Of a DNA stretch of 61,597 nucleotides, positions 56,622 to 61,597 are shown piece by piece (positions within the stretch are counted from its first letter, which is position 1; each line of letters opens with the position of its first letter). Made by a program: the position numbers and the translations under genes. The notes beneath the pieces were generated by a model. The model saw nothing but the letters and a program-made list of their open reading frames with translations, was not told the origin of the DNA and ran no database searches. The stretch lies in contig CBDCYN010000030.1 in the NCBI GenBank assembly GCA_965224205.1, positions 1 through 61,597 on the forward strand, in the 5' to 3' direction. This DNA is from CBDCYN01 sp965224205. Its GTDB lineage: Bacteria; Planctomycetota; Phycisphaerae; Phycisphaerales; Phycisphaeraceae.

Positions 56622-57861
56622 CAGGGCCGTTTAATTCTCTGTTGGTGATCCTCGGATGAGTGCAAGGGCTTCGTGGGGTTGGGCGGCGTAGCGTCGCAAG
56701 GCGGCGGCTTTATTCTTCCAGCCGGCGTGGTTGAGAACCGTCACAGCCAAGTTGCGGATCGCCGCGAGGTTCTGCGGAGCCTGGCCGGTCCGCACACGGC
56801 AGGCGTCTTCCCCAAACGTCACGTCCCGGACGTAGTGCAAGCGGTTTTCGATCCCCCAGTGGCCGCGGGTGAGTTCAAGCAAGCGGGTGGCATCGGCTCG
56901 ATCCCGCGAGAGGCTGGTGATCCCGTAGGCCACTTCCGTTGTGGTCTGATTTCGGACCGTGCGGGTGCGTTCGAGTCGAAAGACCTGCTTGACCCCCGGC
57001 CAGTCCAGGTAGCCGTTGAGGGCGGTGGTGCTGGTGAGCTTGCGGGCTTCGATCCGGCCGTGGCCCTTGTTGAGGCTTGAAGCGGTCTGCTGTTCTTGGC
57101 GGCTCAGCCGCTGCTCACGCTCAGAACTCGGGGCGTCGTCGTGGGGTTTGAACGCGTCGGCGATCGCTTCTTGGAGTTGAGCTTGGTTGGCCTTGACGGC
57201 CCAGAGATAATCCCCTTTTTCTTGAGGATTTTCCGCGATAGATCCTTCTGGCAAAACATCGCGTCGCCCGTGACCACCGCCCCTTGCACGTCGATCACAT
57301 CCAACATCGCCAGGGCGGTCTTGTGCTCGTTGGTGGAAGCCGCCACCGCCATCTGACCGATCGCCGCTTGAGCTTCGTGTGCGTAAGCCGCCAGCAGGTG
57401 GATCCCCGGCAGTGGCTCGCCTTGTGTACCGCATAGCCGCTTGCCGTCGACCGCGATCGCCTTCCACCCGGCGATCCGACGACCCCCCAGCCAGCGGCGG
57501 ATCGCCCGCTCGAACATCGTCGTGTCGAGCACTTTGAACACATTGTGGAACGTGGCTTTGCACGGCGAGCGATCCCGGGTAAACCCCAGCAGCCGCGTGA
57601 ATGGCTCTCCGCGATCCCGGGCAAACTGGGCGATCGCCTCGAGGCTGCGTGCCCCCCCGAGCATCGCCACCGTGGTCAGCGTCAAGATCGCCGACAACGG
57701 GTGACGACGTCCCGACGGATTCCGTGGGTCCGGGATCTCGCTAAACACAACAGATAACGGTTGATCGGACATCGTCAGGTCCTCCATGACCTCAGGGGCT
57801 AACGCCAAACTCTACCTTAATCTCATCGGCTATCCCTACGACAGAGAATTAAACGGCCCTG
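56622..57861 (-). mobile_element. ISAs1-family insertion sequence, 1240 bp
   Basis: Terminal inverted repeats beginning CAGGGCCGTTTAATTCTCTG are perfect for 20 bases at both ends. No matching target duplication is evident, so one flank may have been rearranged. It lies 114 bases beyond the AlpA gene of the right element. Confidence 0.9.
56631..57772 (-). pseudogene. ISAs1-family transposase with a frameshift
   Basis: From ATG 57772 (MSDQPLSVVFSEIPDPRN, GGAGG upstream) the frame has the ISAs1 phrases DPRNPSGRRHPL, AVDGKRLCG and VVTGDAMFCQKDLS. It goes out of frame at an AAAAAGGGG run near 57215; the -1 frame continues EKGDYLWAVKANQAQLQ and HWGIENRLHYVRDVTFGEDA to the end. ISAs1 transposases are normally single-frame, so an inserted base is the simplest explanation, although the run itself is slippery. 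Confidence 0.85.
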
Positions 57862-58047
57862 TCACGCTCCCAAAATCAGTTGAAGATACATAAGCCACAA
57901 ATTAAAATTATTAGGAGCTGTTCATCATTGTTGGTGTTGGTTAAATCAGGAACCTCAGATCTAATCAGGGATCCAGGGTCGGATGGGATTCCAGGTCTGA
58001 TCGAAAGTATCTAACTCCCACACAGGTTTAGAGAGAGGAATCGATTG

Positions 58048-59196
58048 ATGCGACAACCTGTTTCTGGTTACTGGAAAGTGTGCTGTGTCGTGGGTCTTGC
58101 ATCCCATGGGCTCGTTTCTCCTCCTGCGGTGGGAAACAGTTGGGAGATACAACAAATCGGGAACGGTGAAATACCCAGCGTCAATGGCTCGACGATCACC
58201 TGGGATAATTTTGACGCCCTTAACGTCGAACTCTTTGTCTACGATGGCAATACCACGAAGAAATTGACGGATGACCTAGGCAACTGGGGGCACAACGGAT
58301 TGAATATCTCGTGGTCAACCGGAGGCGGCGAGATATTCTTCTATGACGGCATGACGACCACACTCGTGACGGATAACGCTTTCGACGCATACTTCGTCGA
58401 GAATGCTGGGCAACTCATCAGTTGGAGCACGGATGATTCTGAGGTATTTGCCGCTAAACCTACATCAACAGGATGGGACGTTCAAAAAATCGGGGATGGT
58501 GATAATCCCGGTGTTAGCGGTTCGACCATTACCTGGGGTGACTTTGATGGCGGGTTATTTGTCTCTGACGGGACCTCGACAACAAAATTGACGGACAACC
58601 TCGTCAACTGGGGCCACGACGGATCGGATATCTCGTGGGCCACTGGAGACGGCGAGATATTCTTTTATGACGGCACAACAACTACCTTAGTGACGGATAA
58701 CGCCCCCGACACATCTTCAGTGGATAACGCGGGCAGGTTAATCAGCTGGAGCACGGATAATTTTGAAATTTTCGCCGCCGTACCCACCTCCACCGGATGG
58801 GACATCCAACAGATCGGCGAAGGTGAAATCCCTACCGTTAGCGGATCGACCATCAGATGGGGTAACGGCGGTGAGCTCTTCATCTCAGATGGGATTTCCA
58901 CCACCATGTTAGCTGATAACGCTTCCGATTCAGGGGGCGATGGTTCGGGGGTTGCATGGTCAACCACCGATGGTGAGATCTTTTTTTACGATGGGGTGAC
59001 CACCGCTCTTGTGACTGACGATGCACTTGAGATTATTGAAATAGAAAGCTCTGGGACGCTCATAGGCTGGAGCACGGGCGACCATGAAATTTTCGCCGCT
59101 AAGCTTGTTATCCCCGAACCTGGAACAAGCGTCTGCCTGGTCTTGTGCGGCTCGTTATTCCTACGACGTTTGCCATCCATATCTTCTCCAAGGTAA
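58048..59196 (+). CDS. PEP-CTERM exported repeat protein (propeller-like)
   Basis: A 382-residue protein after GAGAGAGGAA. The signal peptide is short (VCCVVGLASHGLVS). Three imperfect repeats of about 115 residues each hold NGSTITWDN, LFVYDG or LFVSDG, GEIFFYDG and LISWSTDD motifs, suggesting a beta-propeller. The C-terminus has VIPEPGTSVCLVLCGSLFLRR, the PEP-CTERM signal. Hairpins follow the stop. The partner or ligand is unknown. A TTG three bases upstream is an alternative start. Confidence 0.82.
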   Translation: MRQPVSGYWKVCCVVGLASHGLVSPPAVGNSWEIQQIGNGEIPSVNGSTITWDNFDALNVELFVYDGNTTKKLTDDLGNWGHNGLNISWSTGGGEIFFYDGMTTTLVTDNAFDAYFVENAGQLISWSTDDSEVFAAKPTSTGWDVQKIGDGDNPGVSGSTITWGDFDGGLFVSDGTSTTKLTDNLVNWGHDGSDISWATGDGEIFFYDGTTTTLVTDNAPDTSSVDNAGRLISWSTDNFEIFAAVPTSTGWDIQQIGEGEIPTVSGSTIRWGNGGELFISDGISTTMLADNASDSGGDGSGVAWSTTDGEIFFYDGVTTALVTDDALEIIEIESSGTLIGWSTGDHEIFAAKLVIPEPGTSVCLVLCGSLFLRRLPSISSPR

Positions 59197-59219
59197 ACCA
59201 AATGATCCTCCCCGCAGCA

Positions 59220-59239
59220 AGCTGCGGGGTATCGGAAAA
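59220..59239. terminator. Strong GC hairpin after the PEP-CTERM repeat gene
   Basis: CCCCGCAGC and GCTGCGGGG arms with two bases between, 24 bases after the stop. No T tract follows, so it could be a terminator or a member of a dispersed palindrome family. Confidence 0.45.
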
Positions 59240-59297
59240 GGAACTCTGAATGGAGATGAGACACCTACGGTTTCTCATACTCTTCCCTTAGCGGAAA

Positions 59298-59317
59298 CCC
59301 TGTAGCGAGCTACAGGG
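59298..59317. repeat. Second hairpin of similar design
   Basis: CCCTGTAGC and GCTACAGGG arms separated by two bases. It has the same architecture and size as the hairpin at 59220-59239 but a different stem sequence; the 59-59-base stretch between and the following sequence to 59457 contain no recognised gene. Confidence 0.4.
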
Positions 59318-59785
59318 AATCAACAAGTTGATGCGTGAGAAGAAACGATCGGGGCTTGTCACCTAGAGCGGGTTGCAACGCAAGGACTTGGGAATGTTAA
59401 CGGCCAACGTCCGATGCGGGCGCGATACTTTTAATTCCCCCGATATCGCCATACCCATCATCGCTGGAGTCGAAATCCACTGAAAACTACCGCAGATAGG
59501 CCCAAAATACTAACCACGGTCGGCTCTGGTATCGTGTTTTCGAATGTATAGCTTAGTACAAAATCGGTCACGACGGTTGATTTCAAATCACCCGTCACAC
59601 CGTCGTAACGGTTCAGGACCGGGACATCCAAAATGGCCCCGCCTGCGCTGAGGTACAGATCGCCATCCGGCCCGAAAACCAGCGGCCCTAATCCCTGAAA
59701 CTCATCGCCGAAGGAATCGATAAAAGTATCGACGAATTCTCCGGTGAAACCGTCATATCGTTGAATGCTGGAGTGCGATATAATA

Positions 59786-60948
59786 CGCTTCCAGAATAAT
59801 TCTGAGTCGATTTAGTAAGATGCGGCAGATGGCCTGACTAGGGACGGTTGGGCTTGAGTGATCGAGCGATGATGGCATGGAGGCCGACGATGAAGATCTC
59901 TTTACGACACCCCGAAGACCTTGATGAACTCAAGCGGCGGATCGGCCGTGAACGCAACGCCAAGCAGCGTGATCGATATCGGGCGGTGAGGTGGGCGTTG
60001 GAAGGTAAGAGTTCTTACTGGATCGCCGACACGCTCGATCGCGGCCGGGCTTCCGTGCAGCGTTGGGCCTACGCGTACCGCGACGGCGGGATCGACGCGC
60101 TCGTCATCAGGCCCCAGCCAGGCCGCCCCACCAAGCTAGGTCGAGATCAAGAAGACGCGTTCATACAACGACTCGACACCGGGCCCACCGACGCCGACCA
60201 GGGCGTGTGCACCTTGCGAGGCAAAGATGTCGTGCGGATCCTCGATCAAGAATTCGGCGTGCCCTACAGTCTCCAAGGCGCCTACGACCTGCTGCACCGG
60301 TTGGGGTATTCATGCCTGACGCCGCGGCCGAAGCATCGCAAGAACGATCCCGAAGCGATGGCGACGTGGCGGCAAGACACCCCCCTTTGATCCAAGAGAT
60401 TCAAGACGAACATCCCGATCAGCGGGTCGAGGTGTGGTTCCAGGACGAAGCCCGTTTCGGCCAGCAAGGCACGCTCACGAAAGTCTGGGCCCCCAAGGGA
60501 TCGCGTCCCACCGCCGTGAAGCAGACCGAGTATGAATGGGTCTACCTGTTCGCGGCGGTCAATCCGGGCACCGGTCGATCCTCGGCTCTGTTGGCCCCGA
60601 CGGTGAACACCGACTACATGAACGAACACCTGCGGTTCATCTCCCAGGAAGCCGGCCCCGGTAAGCACGTGGTGTTGGTGTTGGATCAAGCCGGGTGGCA
60701 CATGGCCAAAGCGTTGGTGGTACCCGACAACATCACGCTATTGCACCTGCCGCCGTACTCACCTGAGCTCAATCCCATCGAACGGGTGTGGGCCTATCTC
60801 AAGAGCCACTATCTATCCAACCGCGTGTTCCATGACTACGACGACCTGTTCGATGCATGTCGACAAGCGTGGAATAGATTCACCCAGGACGACCTATGCT
60901 CCATCTGCCACACATCATGGATAACGACTCAAAATTAAGCTGGATACG
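59786..60948 (+). mobile_element. IS630-family element, type C, 1163 bp
   Basis: Ends read CGCTTCCAGAATAATTCTGA on the left and CGTATCCAGCTTAATTTTGA from the right, flanked by TA at 59784-59785 and 60949-60950. It is unrelated in end sequence to types A and B. Confidence 0.92.
59890..60938 (+). CDS. IS630-family transposase in two frames (type C)
   Basis: OrfA starts at ATG 59890 (MKISLRHPEDLDELKRR) after TGGAGG and contains an HTH (SSYWIADTLDRGRASVQRWAYAY); it ends at 60390. The catalytic half continues in the -1 frame from an ACCCCCCTTTG run, reading LIQEIQDEHPDQRVEVWF, with D in FQDEARFG, D in LVLDQAGWH and E in LNPIERVWAYLK. The frame change is at a slippery run, as in the other IS630 types here, so it is probably programmed. 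Confidence 0.87.
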
Positions 60949-61597
60949 TATAAAAGGGTCGTTCGGGTCAAGATCAATCCGCCCGACGTAGAGATTCTGA
61001 TCAGGCCCGAACGCAAAACTTCCCAAGGGGACGGCCACCACCGTTGATTTGAACTCACCCGTCACCCCGTCGTAGCGGTTCAAGTCTGGAGGCCCGTCGA
61101 TATCGAGTGCCCCGCCCGCGATTAGGTACAGGTCACCATCCGGTCCGAAAGCCAGCGGCCCCAATCCCTGAAACTCAGCGCCAAAGGAATCGATAAACGT
61201 ATCGATGAAGTCCCCGGTCATCCCGTCATACCGCTGAATGCTGAACTGCTCATTAAAAGGATCACTAGGATCAACCTCGATCTGTCCGACGTAGAGATTC
61301 TGGTCGGGCTCGAATGCGAAGCTTTCGAAGAATACTTCCGCCACGGTTGACTTGAATTCACCCGTCACCCCGTCGTAGCGGTTGAGGACCGGATCATCCG
61401 TGAACGTGCCTCTGCCCGGGCTGATGTACAGGTCACCGTCAGGACCGAAAGCCATGTGGCCCAAGCCTTGAAACTCCGGGCCAAAGGAATCGATAAACGT
61501 GTCGATGAACTGACCGGTGATCCCGTCGAACCGATTGATGCGGCCGTCGTCTCCGGTTGGGTCATCGGGATCAAAAGTCCCAACATAAAGAGGTGAC

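Larger units (their letters stand above)
59458..61597 (-). pseudogene. NHL-like repeat PEP-CTERM protein, split by an IS630; 5' end outside the window
   Basis: Repeats of about 75 residues with AFGPDGDLYLIAGG, NRYDGVTGEFKSTVV, SFAFGPDQNLYVGRID and IQRYDGMTGDFIDTFIDSFG resemble NHL/propeller repeats that report a path or trajectory-like series. After the IS630 (59786-60948) the frame resumes and ends TIPEPTVVSILGLSAVVF and SGFRLQR, a PEP-CTERM signal. Dropping the element and one TA keeps the frame open. The start lies beyond 61597. Confidence 0.85.

Overview
The window looks like a mobile-element-rich accessory region of a high-GC planctomycete, probably Phycisphaerae or a relative. The taxonomic reasoning rests on several PEP-CTERM exported proteins, a giant protein opening with a LEPR-XLL-like motif, planctomycete-type ECF sigma factors, a DUF1580 protein, a TIGR03032 protein and a dockerin/cadherin/RHS surface giant. 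No ribosomal or housekeeping gene is present apart from one tRNA, so the assignment is an inference.

Layout. 1-650: a DUF4258 / YgiT-zinc-finger toxin-antitoxin pair. 711-7348 and 24174-28508: two arms of a large inverted duplication, each carrying TIGR03032, two PEP-CTERM genes and an RHS 3' end. The left arm is broken by an IS3 and an IS630 element and cut off by an IS21 element; the right arm is intact and shows the empty sites. Between the arms lie the IS21 (itself hit by an IS630), the 3' half of an integrase gene fused to part of a tRNA, an IS701-like element with a nested IS630, a small ORF and a roughly 10-kb adhesin/RHS gene with one frameshift in a G8 tract. 28524-30365: IS1182-like element. 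30366-35042: TPR fragment, two ECF sigma genes (one with a membrane anti-sigma-like partner) and an XRE regulator plus unknown protein behind a palindromic operator. 35610-39581: a two-partner-secretion exoprotein with two TPS domains and a P domain.

41706-56508: two compact integrative elements that converge on one tRNA gene (49207-49289). The left one reads DUF1580, primase/ATPase, AlpA, integrase rightwards; the right one reads AlpA, primase, DUF3987, small acidic protein, integrase leftwards. Several gene junctions are ATGA overlaps. Both integrase frames run into the tRNA. The replication genes of both elements are split by insertion sequences (IS66 with nested IS630; IS481 plus IS630), while integrases and AlpA genes stay open, so both are probably immobile relics or depend on helpers. 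56622-61597: ISAs1 relic, a PEP-CTERM repeat protein, and an NHL-like PEP-CTERM gene split by another IS630.

Eleven insertion sequences are recognised, six of them IS630 family, three of these apparently identical 1148-bp copies. For most insertions the target duplication can be read and the broken host gene rejoins in frame. The observations most worth following are the tRNA (long variable arm, cysteine anticodon GCA, U at the discriminator position), the tRNA-derived att site lying inside an integrase reading frame so that integration swaps the protein's C-terminus, and the mosaic inverted duplication around the RHS genes.
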